Of a stretch of DNA of 64,000 bases, positions 44,329 through 54,278 are shown piece after piece. Both the position numbers and the translations under genes were made by a program. The stretch is from JBCFBK01 sp038562555. Lineage in GTDB: Bacteria > Bacteroidota > Bacteroidia > Bacteroidales > Prolixibacteraceae. Location of the stretch: positions 163,547 to 227,546 of the forward strand of contig JBCFBK010000003.1 in the NCBI GenBank assembly GCA_038562555.1, in the 5' to 3' direction. The notes under the pieces were generated by a model. That model made no database searches. It saw nothing but the letters and a program-made list of their open reading frames with translations, and was not told the DNA's origin. Position 1 is the stretch's first letter; each line of letters opens with the position of its first letter.

Positions 44329-45369
44329 TTATTTTATGTTTTGCGCTTCCTTTAAAACCACCAGAACTGTTTTCTCTTCTGAACTGTACCAGTCTGACCC
44401 GTTCACGGCCGCCTCATGATACGCCTGTAGTTTCCCTTCCAGAGCAACCTTCAGAACAGCCGGGTGGATGTAATACTTCCGGCATACAGCCACGGTGTTG
44501 TTCAGTTCGCCGGCAACCAACCGGATAAGCGTTGTCTCCATTTTCCTTTTGGGATACTCGGCACAGATCGCTCTGGCCTGTGGCTCAAGTTTGACAGCCA
44601 GCACTGTTCCGCCCCAGGTTCTGAACGTTTTTGCCGTGAAATGCTGGCCGGTAATCTCATATAAATACGTATTGATATCCTGCGAACTGATCGGATAAAA
44701 GCCGTCGGCTGACTGGTAACGGAATATTTCGTAACCGGGTAATTCCGAACATTGCCGGAGCAGTCTTTGCAACCGGATATCCCTGATTTTGACTTTTCGC
44801 AGTTTGCCGCTTTTGGCAGTATATTTCAGGAGTAAGCCGTCTTTGTTCTCCTTCAGGTGTTTTTTTCGGAGCGTTGTAAGTCCGTATGTACCATTTACTT
44901 CCTCATAATGCTTGTTTCCTACACGAAGGTATGACTCGTCCATCAACCTGACGGCCAGGGCAACTACTTTCTCTTTGTCCCATTTCCTTCTTCGAAGCGC
45001 TCTTTCCAGCTTTTCCCGCATTTGAGGCAGGCTTAAGCCAAAATTCAGCAGGCTGCCATATTTTTGCTTACTGATCGATTTATTCCACCCGGGATGATAG
45101 ATATACTGCTTTCGTCCCCTGGCATCCCGGCCGGTTGCCTGGATATGCCCCCTCACTTTTTTGCAGATCCAGACCTGTTCCCACATGGGTGGAATTGCCA
45201 GCTTGCTGATCCTGCCCAGGATTTTTTCGTCGGTGATCACTTTTCCCTGATGATCCTGGTAAATAAACTGATCCCCTGTTCTGATCCTTCTGATCCCGGG
45301 TATGGTATCACTGACGTAGACCAGTGAAGGAGGCAACATCTTATTTTTTATCATAACGGGAAATGTCAT
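44329..45369 (-). CDS. DNA topoisomerase IB (poxvirus-like)
   Basis: The 346-residue enzyme relaxes supercoils through a 3'-phosphotyrosyl intermediate. The catalytic Tyr300 is in CRKYYIHP. Other active-site elements are the Arg and Lys of the catalytic core (VRLMDESYLRVGNKHYEEVNGTYGLTTLRKKHL) and the His/Arg segment KTFRTWGGTVLAVKLE. The length equals that of other bacterial type IB enzymes. These are patchily distributed, and a stress or desiccation context is often seen. Here it is followed by mgtC and preceded by small stress-type genes, all on the minus strand. Confidence 0.92.
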   Translation of the reverse strand: MTFPVMIKNKMLPPSLVYVSDTIPGIRRIRTGDQFIYQDHQGKVITDEKILGRISKLAIPPMWEQVWICKKVRGHIQATGRDARGRKQYIYHPGWNKSISKQKYGSLLNFGLSLPQMREKLERALRRRKWDKEKVVALAVRLMDESYLRVGNKHYEEVNGTYGLTTLRKKHLKENKDGLLLKYTAKSGKLRKVKIRDIRLQRLLRQCSELPGYEIFRYQSADGFYPISSQDINTYLYEITGQHFTAKTFRTWGGTVLAVKLEPQARAICAEYPKRKMETTLIRLVAGELNNTVAVCRKYYIHPAVLKVALEGKLQAYHEAAVNGSDWYSSEEKTVLVVLKEAQNIK

Positions 45370-45393
45370 GCAGACGACCTGATTATTGTCCTG

Positions 45394-45645
45394 CTAATTG
45401 CTTCGCAAGGCCTCGGCTAACTCTTTTTTGGACATTTTACTTCTTCCGGGAATTCCCACCTGTTTGGCTTTCTCGTATAGTTCTTTCCTGCTCCTCTTGT
45501 CGTAAGTTGTACTACGTCCCCCACGTTCTCCCGACTCGGGGGTATTGGCTATCCGGGCAGACTTCTGTTTGCTGTACCCTTTTTCCCGCAGCGCTTCGTA
45601 CTGCTTTTCATTTTTTATTTTGGATAAATTTTTTTTACCAGGCAT
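45394..45645 (-). CDS. Small basic protein with Rho-N/SAP-like C-terminus (DUF7218-like)
   Basis: The 83-residue protein starts MPGKKNLSKIKNEKQYEALREKGYSKQKSARIANTPESG, the pattern of a conserved basic family. It ends in a SAP/Rho-N-like helical pair (RKELYEKAKQVGIPGRSKMSKKELAEALR). The high Lys/Arg content suggests nucleic-acid binding. The ATG at 45645 was chosen because the upstream 20 codons overlap the terminator of the preceding gene and do not look like coding sequence. Homologues are often found near stress genes; the function is unproven. Confidence 0.75.
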   Translation of the reverse strand: MPGKKNLSKIKNEKQYEALREKGYSKQKSARIANTPESGERGGRSTTYDKRSRKELYEKAKQVGIPGRSKMSKKELAEALRSN

Positions 45646-45686
45646 CTTGTGCAATTTTATCGGTGAATAACTCCGTTTACTTATAG

Positions 45687-45716
45687 AAAGGCCCGGCAAG
45701 TTCATGCCGGACCTTT
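45687..45716 (-). terminator. Hairpin terminator after the CsbD gene
   Basis: AAAGG-x-CCGGCA pairs with TGCCGG-x-CCTTT: 11 bp with one internal mismatch and a 6-base loop. It lies 38 bases downstream of the csbD-like stop on the minus strand. Confidence 0.65.
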
Positions 45717-45753
45717 AAATCTATAGTTTCAAAGAAACGGGCGCCGGCGATTT

Positions 45754-45945
45754 TTACTGCCGGTCGATGTAATCTGTGATCTCTTCTTTTGCCCGTCCGG
45801 TCTTCTTTTGAATCCGGCCGATCAATTCATCTTCCTGTCCTTCCACATACATCAGATCATCATCTGTAAGATCACCATATTGTTGTTTAAGCTTTCCCTT
45901 GATGATGTTCCAGTTACCTTTTAACTTGTCTGTCGTTGCACTCAT
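45754..45945 (-). CDS. CsbD-family stress protein
   Basis: The 63-residue protein has the CsbD pattern: DKLKGNWNIIKGKLKQQYGDLTDDDL then GRIQKKTGRAKEEI. CsbD-like proteins are small, hydrophilic, helical and strongly induced by general stress in many bacteria. The biochemical role is not known. It lies in a run of small minus-strand stress genes and has its own hairpin terminator. Confidence 0.9.
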   Translation of the reverse strand: MSATTDKLKGNWNIIKGKLKQQYGDLTDDDLMYVEGQEDELIGRIQKKTGRAKEEITDYIDRQ

Positions 45946-45984
45946 ACTCTAAAAATTAAGTTAATAATTAAACTTGTTCTATTT

Positions 45985-46443
45985 TTACGATTTGGCCTGC
46001 CTGACTTCCACTTTCAGGCTGCTAAGCTGCTGAATGGCCACTTTTATCAGCCACTGCTGGTCTTTCAAAATATCTTTCAGATACCGGGGTAAGGCCGGGT
46101 CAGCCATAACCTGCTCATACACGTCGAGAGCTGCTTTTTCGCCGTTCATACTCTCTTCGATTACTTTTTCATTGGTGTCCTGACTGAAAATCGCTTTCGT
46201 CGCCAGCCATGTACGGTGAAAAAATCCTTTGGCCGAGCCGGAAGTATTTATTTCCACGCCCATTGTCAAGGCTTCGTTTTTTAGTTGCTCGATGAATGAC
46301 TTTCGCTGTTGCGACATCCGCAGGAATAGTGTTTTCAGATCGTCGTATTTAATATTTTCGGCGGCAGTGCCATAACCCAAAACTCCGTCTTTACAAATTT
46401 CAACGATCTTTTGAAGACTGTGCTCCAGTTGTTGCTTATCCAT
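45985..46443 (-). CDS. DUF2383/PA2169-type four-helix-bundle protein
   Basis: The 152-residue protein is all helical, with the DUF2383 pattern: KIVEICKDGVLGYGTAAENI at the start, LFLRMSQQRKSFIEQLKNEA in the second helix, and a C-terminal helix ending YLKDILKDQQWLIKVAIQQL. The fold is ferritin-like, but the metal ligands are not complete. It is a common companion of CsbD and other stress proteins. It is probably the first gene of the small stress group. Confidence 0.85.
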   Translation of the reverse strand: MDKQQLEHSLQKIVEICKDGVLGYGTAAENIKYDDLKTLFLRMSQQRKSFIEQLKNEALTMGVEINTSGSAKGFFHRTWLATKAIFSQDTNEKVIEESMNGEKAALDVYEQVMADPALPRYLKDILKDQQWLIKVAIQQLSSLKVEVRQAKS

Positions 46444-46745
46444 ATCCTTGTATTTAACAGTTTATAACGTGCGCCGGAACACCTTAGGAACCTTAATGCA
46501 CACCAAACGTTTCCGCTCGCTTGTTGCGAAGCAAGCCTGTAAAATGACTGAAGAAAAAACCTTGCCAAAGGATATTTTAGCCTATTTGTGTGTCTAAGTT
46601 GCTGTTTTATAATTTATTGCCGATTCTGTAGAAAGGTGGAGGCTGGGGAATTGACAGCTTCAGAAAATGATTTGTTGTGGAAATGTGGATAATATTCCCC
46701 AAAAAAAATTCCGGATGCTGTGAGCTCTCCGGAACTCTTTTCTTA
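46444..46745. other. Intergenic region upstream of the DUF2383 gene
   Basis: These 302 bases hold the pheT terminator at one end and the leader of the DUF2383 gene at the other. A direct repeat ACCTTA (46481-46486, 46490-46495) and a weak hairpin (46519-46536) were seen. No coding frame or RNA gene is convincing. Confidence 0.4.
46701..46734 (-). terminator. pheT terminator
   Basis: TTCCGGA and TCCGGAA form a 7-bp stem with a 12-base loop. On the minus strand it is followed by a run of eight T. It lies 12 bases after the pheT stop. Confidence 0.88.
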
Positions 46746-49199
46746 TCAGCGCAAGCGTGCGCCCAATTCTTTTTCGAAGGTTAAAATCAACTTCTGCATG
46801 ATCTTCTCGATCTGATTTTCATGAAGTGTTTTTTCATCATCGCGGAGGATAACGCTAACCGCGTAGGATTTTTTCTCTTCGGGAATGCCCTTGCCTTCAT
46901 AGACGTCGAAGAGATCGACCGAACGAAGCAGTTTCCGCTCTGTCTTAAACGCGAGTTCCCTGATATCGGCAAAGCGTACGTGTTTGTCTATCAGCAAGGC
47001 CAGGTCACGCCGTACTTCGGGGTATCGGGGAATGTCGGTGAATAAAGTTCTGTTGTGCGTTTGTCCGGGAATGATATTGTCCATCAGGAAGTCTGCAAAA
47101 TAAACCGGATTGTCAATGTCAAACGCTTTGCGTAAGCGGCTTTGAACGATCCCCAGCTTAACCATCTGTTTGCCGTTTGGCGCTGACAATGAAAGTCCTT
47201 CTGCAATCAGATCGGTGCTGAAATACTCCTGTCTCAGTTGGTCCGGACGCTGTCCGAGTTTCATCAGGAGGTTTTCAGCAAAGCCTTTTAACTGGAAAAA
47301 GCTGCTTTCTGACTGGCGAATAGCCCAGTTTTCCTTTTCCTTTTTGCCGGTGACAAAAAGAGCAAGATGTTCCTCTTCCCAATAATTTCGCAAGGGATTT
47401 TCAATAAGTTCTGAGTCTTTACGGAAATAGCAGTTTCCAAATTCATATAACCTTAGGTTGCTGTTTTTTCGGTTGGCGTTCCATGCAATTGATTCCAGTC
47501 CTCCGAAAAGCAGGCTTTGCCGCAGGCAGCTAAGGTCGGCACTAAGCGGATTGAAAAGGTTCACGGTGTTTTTGGCCGGGAAGCTGCTGCTTGTATTATA
47601 ATACGACGACTTGGTCAGCGAATTCGACCAAATCTCATTAAAGCCCTGTGCTGTAAGTGTGCCTGCCATTAATTCGCGAATCCTGATGGGGTCGGGTTTA
47701 ACCCGGTATTGTAACGACGCATTTACCTTCGTGGGGATCTCTATTTGGTTATAACCATAGATGCGGAGGATCTCTTCAATCACGTCGGCTTCCCGTTTTA
47801 CATCCACCCGGTAGGGCGGTACTGCCAGCGAAAGCCCTCCTTCGTTTTCGTTTTCAATTTTTATTTCAAGTGACTGGAGGATCTTTTTGATTGTATTTTT
47901 TCCCAGATCCTTGCCGATTAATCGCGTAATATTGGCATATGTTACATTCACCTTGAAATCTTCAACGGGCTCAGGGTAGATATCGACTATTTCCGAGCTT
48001 ATTTTACCGCCTGCAATTTCTTTTATGAGTAAGGCAGCACGTTTCAGTGCATAAATGACACCATTGGGATCCGTGCCTCTTTCAAAACGGAACGAAGCGT
48101 CGGTATTAAGACCGTGACGGCGGGCGGTCTTGCGGATATACACCGGGTCGAAGCATGCCGATTCAAGAAAAATATTTTTCGTTGCCCTGCTGATGCCTGA
48201 TCCGATCCCTCCGAACACACCGGCCATACACATCCCCTCCGTCGTATTACAAATCATCAGATCCTCCTGATTGAGTTCCCGTTCAATCTCGTCGAGCGTA
48301 GTGAATCTGGTTCCGCCCGGCATTGTTTGAACAATGACTTTGCCCCCGGAGATGCGGTCTGCATCGAAAGCATGTAGCGGCTGTCCAGTCTCAAACAGGA
48401 CATAATTGGTAATATCAACCACGTTATTGATCGGATGCAGGCCGATTACTTTCAGTCGGTTTTTAAGCCACTCGGGCGATTCCCCGATTTCTGCTCCGCT
48501 TATCGTCAGTCCGGCGTATCGCCGGCATGCCTGTGGAGAGACCACTTCAACCGCGATTTCACGCGAATGGTCGTCTACACGAAACATGCCGACGTCGGGT
48601 CGACGGTATGAAATGTCACGTTCTTTCCCAAGAAAAGCAGCCAGGTCACGGGCAACACCAATATGCGAAGCGCTGTCGATGCGGTTCGGTGTCAGGTCTA
48701 CCTCAATCGAGTAATCCGATTCAATATTGAAATAGGTACTCGCCGGAATCCCGACAGGCGTATTCTCCGGCAATACCAGGATACCCTGGCGGTCATTTCC
48801 GAGCCCGATTTCATCTTCCGCACAGATCATTCCCTCGGAAACTTCTCCCCGTATTTTTGATTTTCTTATCTGAAATTCTTTATCTCCGTCATAAAGCGTG
48901 GTTCCAATTGTGGCGACGATCACCTTTTGTCCGGAAGCGACATTGGGCGCACCGCAAACAATCGGCAGGATCTGCCCATGACCAATATCGACTGTCGTTT
49001 TGCTCAGATGATCCGAATCAGGGTGTTTTTCGCAGGTAACCACCTTGCCTGTAACCAGTCCCCGCAGCCCTCCTTTAATACTCTCAACTTCTTCTATGCT
49101 TCCCGCTTCCAGTCCGATCTGAGTCAGTATGCCTGCCAGTTCGTGCGGAAGAAGATCAGTATCGATATACTCCTTTAACCACTTGTACGAAATGTTCAT
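46746..49199 (-). CDS. pheT: Phenylalanine-tRNA ligase beta subunit
   Basis: The 817-residue subunit has the full PheT domain order: an N-terminal tRNA-binding OB domain (about 40-150, with VVTCEKHPDSDHLSKT), the B3/B4 editing domain (about 210-385), the B5 domain (about 405-475), the catalytic-like core (about 490-700) and the C-terminal FDX-ACB domain (about 724-817, FTDIPRYPEVRRDLALLID). With PheS, which is not in this window, it charges tRNA-Phe and edits Tyr-tRNA-Phe. It has a strong terminator and is divergent from the M3 peptidase. Confidence 0.97.
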   Translation of the reverse strand: MNISYKWLKEYIDTDLLPHELAGILTQIGLEAGSIEEVESIKGGLRGLVTGKVVTCEKHPDSDHLSKTTVDIGHGQILPIVCGAPNVASGQKVIVATIGTTLYDGDKEFQIRKSKIRGEVSEGMICAEDEIGLGNDRQGILVLPENTPVGIPASTYFNIESDYSIEVDLTPNRIDSASHIGVARDLAAFLGKERDISYRRPDVGMFRVDDHSREIAVEVVSPQACRRYAGLTISGAEIGESPEWLKNRLKVIGLHPINNVVDITNYVLFETGQPLHAFDADRISGGKVIVQTMPGGTRFTTLDEIERELNQEDLMICNTTEGMCMAGVFGGIGSGISRATKNIFLESACFDPVYIRKTARRHGLNTDASFRFERGTDPNGVIYALKRAALLIKEIAGGKISSEIVDIYPEPVEDFKVNVTYANITRLIGKDLGKNTIKKILQSLEIKIENENEGGLSLAVPPYRVDVKREADVIEEILRIYGYNQIEIPTKVNASLQYRVKPDPIRIRELMAGTLTAQGFNEIWSNSLTKSSYYNTSSSFPAKNTVNLFNPLSADLSCLRQSLLFGGLESIAWNANRKNSNLRLYEFGNCYFRKDSELIENPLRNYWEEEHLALFVTGKKEKENWAIRQSESSFFQLKGFAENLLMKLGQRPDQLRQEYFSTDLIAEGLSLSAPNGKQMVKLGIVQSRLRKAFDIDNPVYFADFLMDNIIPGQTHNRTLFTDIPRYPEVRRDLALLIDKHVRFADIRELAFKTERKLLRSVDLFDVYEGKGIPEEKKSYAVSVILRDDEKTLHENQIEKIMQKLILTFEKELGARLR

Positions 49200-49351
49200 A
49201 ATTAAAATGCCTTAATATACTGAACGCCCTGTATAGAGCCCGTCAAAAATAAGCAATTTTTGACCTGAGGCAAAAGGAGATCCCTGAAATAATGAAGAAA
49301 TTACGGAATCTATCTTTATCTTTATGTCGGAATTTTAAAAAACCGCTTTTT

Positions 49352-51463
49352 ATGAATAAGATTAACCTGCTCCCTGTTTTTTTACTCAGTATCTTTGTGG
49401 CCTGTCAATCACCCAGCGAAACAAAAACAGCGATGAAGAATCCTTTTTTTTCCACCTACGATACGCCCTTCGAGGCACCTCCGCTTGATAAAATCGGCCT
49501 GGATCATTATCTTCCGGCACTCGAGGAGGGGATCAGGCAGCATCAGTCGGAAATTGAGGAGATCACGACAAGCAAAGAGGCACCGACATTTGCCAACACG
49601 ATACTGGCCCTTGATGAGTCGAAAGATCTGCTTCGGCATGTGATGACGGTTTTTGACAATTTGAACTCGGCTAATACCAACGAGGAAATGCAGAAACTGG
49701 CCCGTGAAATTTATCCGAAGGTGACTGAACACGAGGATAACGTGATGCTTAACAGGGCGTTGTTTGAGCGGGTCAAGGCGGTTTACGACCAGCGTGAAAA
49801 CGCAGGGTATGACCCTGAACAAATCCGCGTGACCGAAAAATTTTATCAGGATTTTGTCCGAAGCGGAACGAATTTATCCGATAGTGATCAGGTACGGCTT
49901 CGGGAACTTAACCAGGAACTTTCAACCCTTGACTTGCAGTTTGGCGAAAACCTGCTTGCGGAAACCAACAAGAATTTCCGGCTGGTTGTTGATCAGGAAA
50001 AGGATTTAGAGGGATTGCCCGCTGAGCTTATCGCCGCTGCCGCAGATGAGGCGGTAAAAGCAGATATGCAGGGGAAATGGATCTTTACGCTGCAAAAACC
50101 AAGCATGATCCCATTTCTGCAGTATGCAGAGAACCGCGAACTGCGGGAGAAAATTTATCGTGGCTATTCGATGCGCGGCAACAATGACAACGAATTTGAC
50201 AATAAAAAGGTCATTGAGCAGATTGTGCAACTCCGGGACGAGAGGGCCAGGTTGCTCGGATTTGAAAATCATGCAGCTTACGTGATTGAGGTCAATATGG
50301 CGAAAACCCCTGAGAATGTTTATCGTTTTTTGCATAAGCTTTGGGAACCGGCGATCCGTGTGGCCAAAGAAGAGCGCGCGGCAATGCAGGAAATCATCGA
50401 TCGCAGGGGTGGTAATTTTAAGCTGGCCTCGTGGGACTGGTGGTATTATGCCGAAAAGTTGCGCAAGGAAAAATACGATCTGGATGAAGCCGACACGAAA
50501 CCTTACTTCAGCCTGGAGAATATCCGCACCGGGATTTTCTTTGTGGCAGAGAAACTTTACGGATTGAAATTTGAGAAGCGTGATGATGTTCCTGTTTATC
50601 ATCCGGAAGTTGAAGTTTGGGAAGTAAAAGAGGCCGATGGCTCGCACCTGGGATTGCTGTACATGGATTTCTTTCCGCGCGATGGGAAAAGGGTAGGTGC
50701 CTGGAATACCGGTTTCCGCGATCAGGCCTATAAAGGCGGCAAAAAAATAAGATACCCGATCACCTCCATCGTTTGCAATTTTACCCGCCCGGGAGCCGAC
50801 TTGCCGGCTTTACTGAGCCTGGATGAAGTCAATACCCTGTTCCATGAGTTTGGTCATGCCCTGCATCATCTGTTTACCGATGGTCCTTACCAGCGCACGG
50901 CCGGCAATGTACCGCGCGACTTTGTGGAACTTCCATCGCAGTTTATGGAAAACTGGTTATCAGAACCTGAGGTGCTCAGCCAGTTTGCCAGGCATTATCA
51001 GACCGGAGAGGTCATTCCTGCTGATCTGGTCCGGAAAATAGTAAACAGCGGCTACTTTAACCAGGGATTTGAAACGGTCGAATACCTGGCGGCCGCCTTG
51101 CTGGACATGGACTGGCATAGCAGGAGCTTTGACGGTGATGTGACCGCTTTCGAAAAAGCCTCGATGGACAGGATCAGCCTTATGGATGAGATCCTTCCGC
51201 GTTACCGCAGTACTTACTTTGCCCATATTTTTTCCGGCGGTTACTCGGCCGGCTATTATGTTTATATCTGGGCTGAACAGTTGGATGCTGATGCTTTTGC
51301 GGCCTTTAAAGAGTCGGGTGATCTGTTCAACCCGGAGCTGGCAGCGAAATTCCGCACCTTACTGACAAAATCCGGTTCTGATGAAGGCATGAAAATCTAC
51401 CGGAATTTCCGGGGGCATGACCCGCTTGTCGAACCCTTGCTTAAACGGCGGGGATTACAATAG
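49352..51463 (+). CDS. M3-family zinc metallopeptidase, lipoprotein (Dcp-like)
   Basis: The 703-residue peptidase has a lipoprotein signal (LLSIFVACQS, Cys about 17). Its mostly helical body ends in the M3 catalytic domain with the zinc site HEFGH (His497-Glu498-His501) and a third ligand Glu downstream (FVELPSQFMENW). It resembles peptidyl-dipeptidase Dcp and oligopeptidase A, which remove dipeptides from peptide C-termini; the lipid anchor would place this one in the periplasm. The ATG at 49352 gives the signal peptide directly; the longer frame from 49292 adds 20 unlikely residues. Confidence 0.92.
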   Translation: MNKINLLPVFLLSIFVACQSPSETKTAMKNPFFSTYDTPFEAPPLDKIGLDHYLPALEEGIRQHQSEIEEITTSKEAPTFANTILALDESKDLLRHVMTVFDNLNSANTNEEMQKLAREIYPKVTEHEDNVMLNRALFERVKAVYDQRENAGYDPEQIRVTEKFYQDFVRSGTNLSDSDQVRLRELNQELSTLDLQFGENLLAETNKNFRLVVDQEKDLEGLPAELIAAAADEAVKADMQGKWIFTLQKPSMIPFLQYAENRELREKIYRGYSMRGNNDNEFDNKKVIEQIVQLRDERARLLGFENHAAYVIEVNMAKTPENVYRFLHKLWEPAIRVAKEERAAMQEIIDRRGGNFKLASWDWWYYAEKLRKEKYDLDEADTKPYFSLENIRTGIFFVAEKLYGLKFEKRDDVPVYHPEVEVWEVKEADGSHLGLLYMDFFPRDGKRVGAWNTGFRDQAYKGGKKIRYPITSIVCNFTRPGADLPALLSLDEVNTLFHEFGHALHHLFTDGPYQRTAGNVPRDFVELPSQFMENWLSEPEVLSQFARHYQTGEVIPADLVRKIVNSGYFNQGFETVEYLAAALLDMDWHSRSFDGDVTAFEKASMDRISLMDEILPRYRSTYFAHIFSGGYSAGYYVYIWAEQLDADAFAAFKESGDLFNPELAAKFRTLLTKSGSDEGMKIYRNFRGHDPLVEPLLKRRGLQ

Positions 51464-51533
51464 GACTCATTTTCATTTCAACAATTTCTGTTATTTTTAT
51501 AAATTGTCCGAGACTAATCTGAAAAACCACATA

Positions 51534-52853
51534 ATGAAAGAAACAGACAGAAGGAATTTCCTAAAACAGTCGGCCGTTATTACGGCCGGTATTGCGGCCA
51601 TTCCAACCGTGATGACCGCAGGCTGTTCCCCTAATGAAAAAATTCATGTAGGACTGATTGGGTGCCGGGGAATGGGCTTTAACGACCTAAAGTCATTTTT
51701 AAAGAACAAAGATGTGGAATGCATCGCCATGTGCGATGTCGATAAGCGTGTTTTGGAGCCCAGAACTGCGGAAGTTGAAAAGCTTACCGGGAAGAAACCT
51801 TTCATGTATGGCGATTTTCGCGAGCTGATCGCTAATAAGGATATCGACACCGTGATCATCGGAACCCCCGACCACTGGCATTGCCTGCCTATGGTATATG
51901 CTTCCGAGGCAGGAAAGCATGTCTATGTTGAAAAGCCGATCGGCTCGACCATCGAGGAATGCGATGTAATGGTCGCCGCTCAGAAAAGATACGGCAACGT
52001 CGTTCAGGTAGGGCAGTGGCAGCGAAGCCATCCGCACTGGCGCGATGCCGTAAAATATGTTCAGGATGGAAATATAGGGCGGGTACGTACGGTACGTTCA
52101 TGGTCAAACGTAGGATGGAAAACATCAATCCCGGTTGTTGAAGATTCGGAAGCTCCTGAAGGTGTCGACTACGATATGTGGCTCGGACCGGCACCGAAAC
52201 GGCCTTACAATAAAAACAGATTCCATGCTTCGTTTCGCTGGTACTGGGATTATGCCGGCGGCGTGATGACCGACTGGGGCGTTCACCTGCTTGACTTTGC
52301 TCTTTTTGGAATGAATCAGTATGTTCCCAAATCGATCATGTCGGTTGGCGGCAAATATGCTTTTCCAACTGATGCAATGGAAACGCCCGACACAATGACT
52401 GCTGTTTATGATTTCGGTGATTTCAGTCTGGTGTGGGACAATACAATCGGGATATACGGCGCCAACTACGGCAAACGCGGTCATGGCGTTGCTTTTGTAG
52501 GTGAATATGGTACGCTGGTTGTTGACCGCTCAGGCTGGGAAGTAATTGCTGAAGATAAAAGTACCAACGCCAAAGAAGGGTATAAAGGACTTGGCGTGCA
52601 GCCCTCCCAGGGTGACGGACTTGACCTTCATGTAAGGAATTTTCTGGATTGCATCAAAAAAGGCGGAAAGCCCAATTGTGATATTGAAACCGGCGCTGAT
52701 ATTGCCCGTTTCGCCCACCTGGGAAACATAGCGTACAGGGTCGGGCACCAGGTGGTCTGGGATGCCCAAAGGCATGTATTTGTCAACGACGACAAGGCCA
52801 ATGAACTGGTAAAAGCGCATTACCGTTCGCCCTGGACTTTACCGAAAATCTAA
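51534..52853 (+). CDS. Tat-exported Gfo/Idh/MocA-family oxidoreductase
   Basis: The 439-residue protein begins with a twin-arginine signal (DRRNFLKQSAVITAGIAAIP) that ends in a possible lipobox (TAGC). A Rossmann NAD(P)-binding domain follows (VGLIGCRGMGFND, then CDVD and VEKPIG with the conserved Lys of the EKP motif) and the alpha/beta substrate domain. Such exported members in Bacteroidota act on sugars or glycans with a bound nicotinamide cofactor; some hydrolyse glycosides by a redox mechanism. No glycan genes flank it here. The M3 peptidase gene lies 70 bases upstream on the same strand. Confidence 0.9.
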   Translation: MKETDRRNFLKQSAVITAGIAAIPTVMTAGCSPNEKIHVGLIGCRGMGFNDLKSFLKNKDVECIAMCDVDKRVLEPRTAEVEKLTGKKPFMYGDFRELIANKDIDTVIIGTPDHWHCLPMVYASEAGKHVYVEKPIGSTIEECDVMVAAQKRYGNVVQVGQWQRSHPHWRDAVKYVQDGNIGRVRTVRSWSNVGWKTSIPVVEDSEAPEGVDYDMWLGPAPKRPYNKNRFHASFRWYWDYAGGVMTDWGVHLLDFALFGMNQYVPKSIMSVGGKYAFPTDAMETPDTMTAVYDFGDFSLVWDNTIGIYGANYGKRGHGVAFVGEYGTLVVDRSGWEVIAEDKSTNAKEGYKGLGVQPSQGDGLDLHVRNFLDCIKKGGKPNCDIETGADIARFAHLGNIAYRVGHQVVWDAQRHVFVNDDKANELVKAHYRSPWTLPKI

Positions 52854-53000
52854 TCGGAAAAATATTCGCGGATGTCAGGGGGCCTGAAGCTATGACTTCG
52901 GGTACTGACGTCTGTGCGGGTATGTGAATATCCGGCCCCAATAATGCAAAGTCTGGCATCAATCCGGATAGAAAGCGCAGTTGAAGGACGCCCTTTCCGG

Positions 53001-54278
53001 CTAAAATCCTTTTAGGATATAGGCGACAGAAAGCCCAAGGTAGTTACCTATGGCATAACCCAGGATACCGATGGTCAGGCCCGAGATAATGACATCCCTG
53101 TTGCGGAGAGCGCCGGCTACCACCGGGACAAAAGGAGGAGAATAAGTAAGGGCTGTGATGGCTATGATCGTGGTATCTGTGTCCAGCCGGAAGATCCAGG
53201 CCAAAAAAACGTGGACCGCAATAGCGCCGAATACGGTAAATGTAACCAGTAGAAACAAGCTCAGAAAATCGGCATTGAACATGCCCCGCAAATCACCCAT
53301 ACTGGCTACCACCAGAGAAAATACGATCACAAAGTACATCCCTGCCTGAAAGGTCTTCTCAATCCGGCTTACCCGTTTAATTGTACTGAACAGCAGTCCA
53401 AGTGTTGTAATGGTAAGAACGACCGTCAGCATTTGTGCCTGAAGGGGAACAAGCAGACTTAGCATTCCCCCCGCTGCAAAGATCAGCCCGGCCAGGCCCA
53501 GGGCTTTTGAAAGTCCGATCAGGCCTTTCCGGTTTAACATGCCCAGGTAATTATCTACTCCATCGCTTTGCTTCACCATTTCGGTTAAGGAAAAAGGACG
53601 TTCATGTTCATGAAGGTGCGGCAGGAAGAGGTTAAAGACCCGCTGGGCGGCTGTGAGCAGGAAAACGAGACAAATGGCGCCTGCAACCATTTCATAGGTG
53701 TGCGTTAAAACGAAAATAGCCGGATCAACTTGCAATGCTGTACCAATTGCTGCCAGATTGGGTGTCCCGCCGGTGTATATACCGACCAGCATACCCGAGA
53801 CTTTCCACAGTTCCGGAATCTTGTCCCGAAAAACAAAGTAACAGGAAAAAATGACGAGGATCAGCGAAATAATCCCCAAAACCATCGACAGCATCGCTCC
53901 TTTCAGAAATTTTAACCAGCGACGGATGTCCATCGAAAATAATAAAAGCGGAATAGACAACGGAATAACGATGGTTATAAGAAGATCCTGCGTCTTTGCT
54001 ATCTGGTTGGCAAAAAAATCCGTTTGACTGATTATACCCTGATTTATATAAGTGAGCAACTCGTTCGCCGGCATTGCGGATCTTCCCCCCAACAGATTAC
54101 GCAATTCAGGAGAAGGAGCCGGAAGAATTCCACTATTACCAAGGATCAGCCCCATCGCATAAGCCAGAACGACTGCTCCAATTTTCCGGACCATCACTGA
54201 TATATGGGTGAGATAAATGATCAGAACCGGAAAGGCCAGATAAAAACTTATTAAGAGGATCGGAACGAGTATATTCAT
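53001..54278 (-). CDS. DUF819-family membrane protein
   Basis: The 425-residue integral membrane protein has about eleven helices. The family pattern is seen in GTPNLAAIGTALQV (a helix-break motif with a conserved Gly-Gly-Thr-x-Asn) and in ALTYSPPFVPVVAGALRNRDVIISG near the C-terminus. DUF819 (YjcL-like) proteins resemble ion/solute transporters of the CPA/AT superfamily, but no substrate is established. It is divergent from the arsR-like regulator. Confidence 0.85.
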   Translation of the reverse strand: MNILVPILLISFYLAFPVLIIYLTHISVMVRKIGAVVLAYAMGLILGNSGILPAPSPELRNLLGGRSAMPANELLTYINQGIISQTDFFANQIAKTQDLLITIVIPLSIPLLLFSMDIRRWLKFLKGAMLSMVLGIISLILVIFSCYFVFRDKIPELWKVSGMLVGIYTGGTPNLAAIGTALQVDPAIFVLTHTYEMVAGAICLVFLLTAAQRVFNLFLPHLHEHERPFSLTEMVKQSDGVDNYLGMLNRKGLIGLSKALGLAGLIFAAGGMLSLLVPLQAQMLTVVLTITTLGLLFSTIKRVSRIEKTFQAGMYFVIVFSLVVASMGDLRGMFNADFLSLFLLVTFTVFGAIAVHVFLAWIFRLDTDTTIIAITALTYSPPFVPVVAGALRNRDVIISGLTIGILGYAIGNYLGLSVAYILKGF

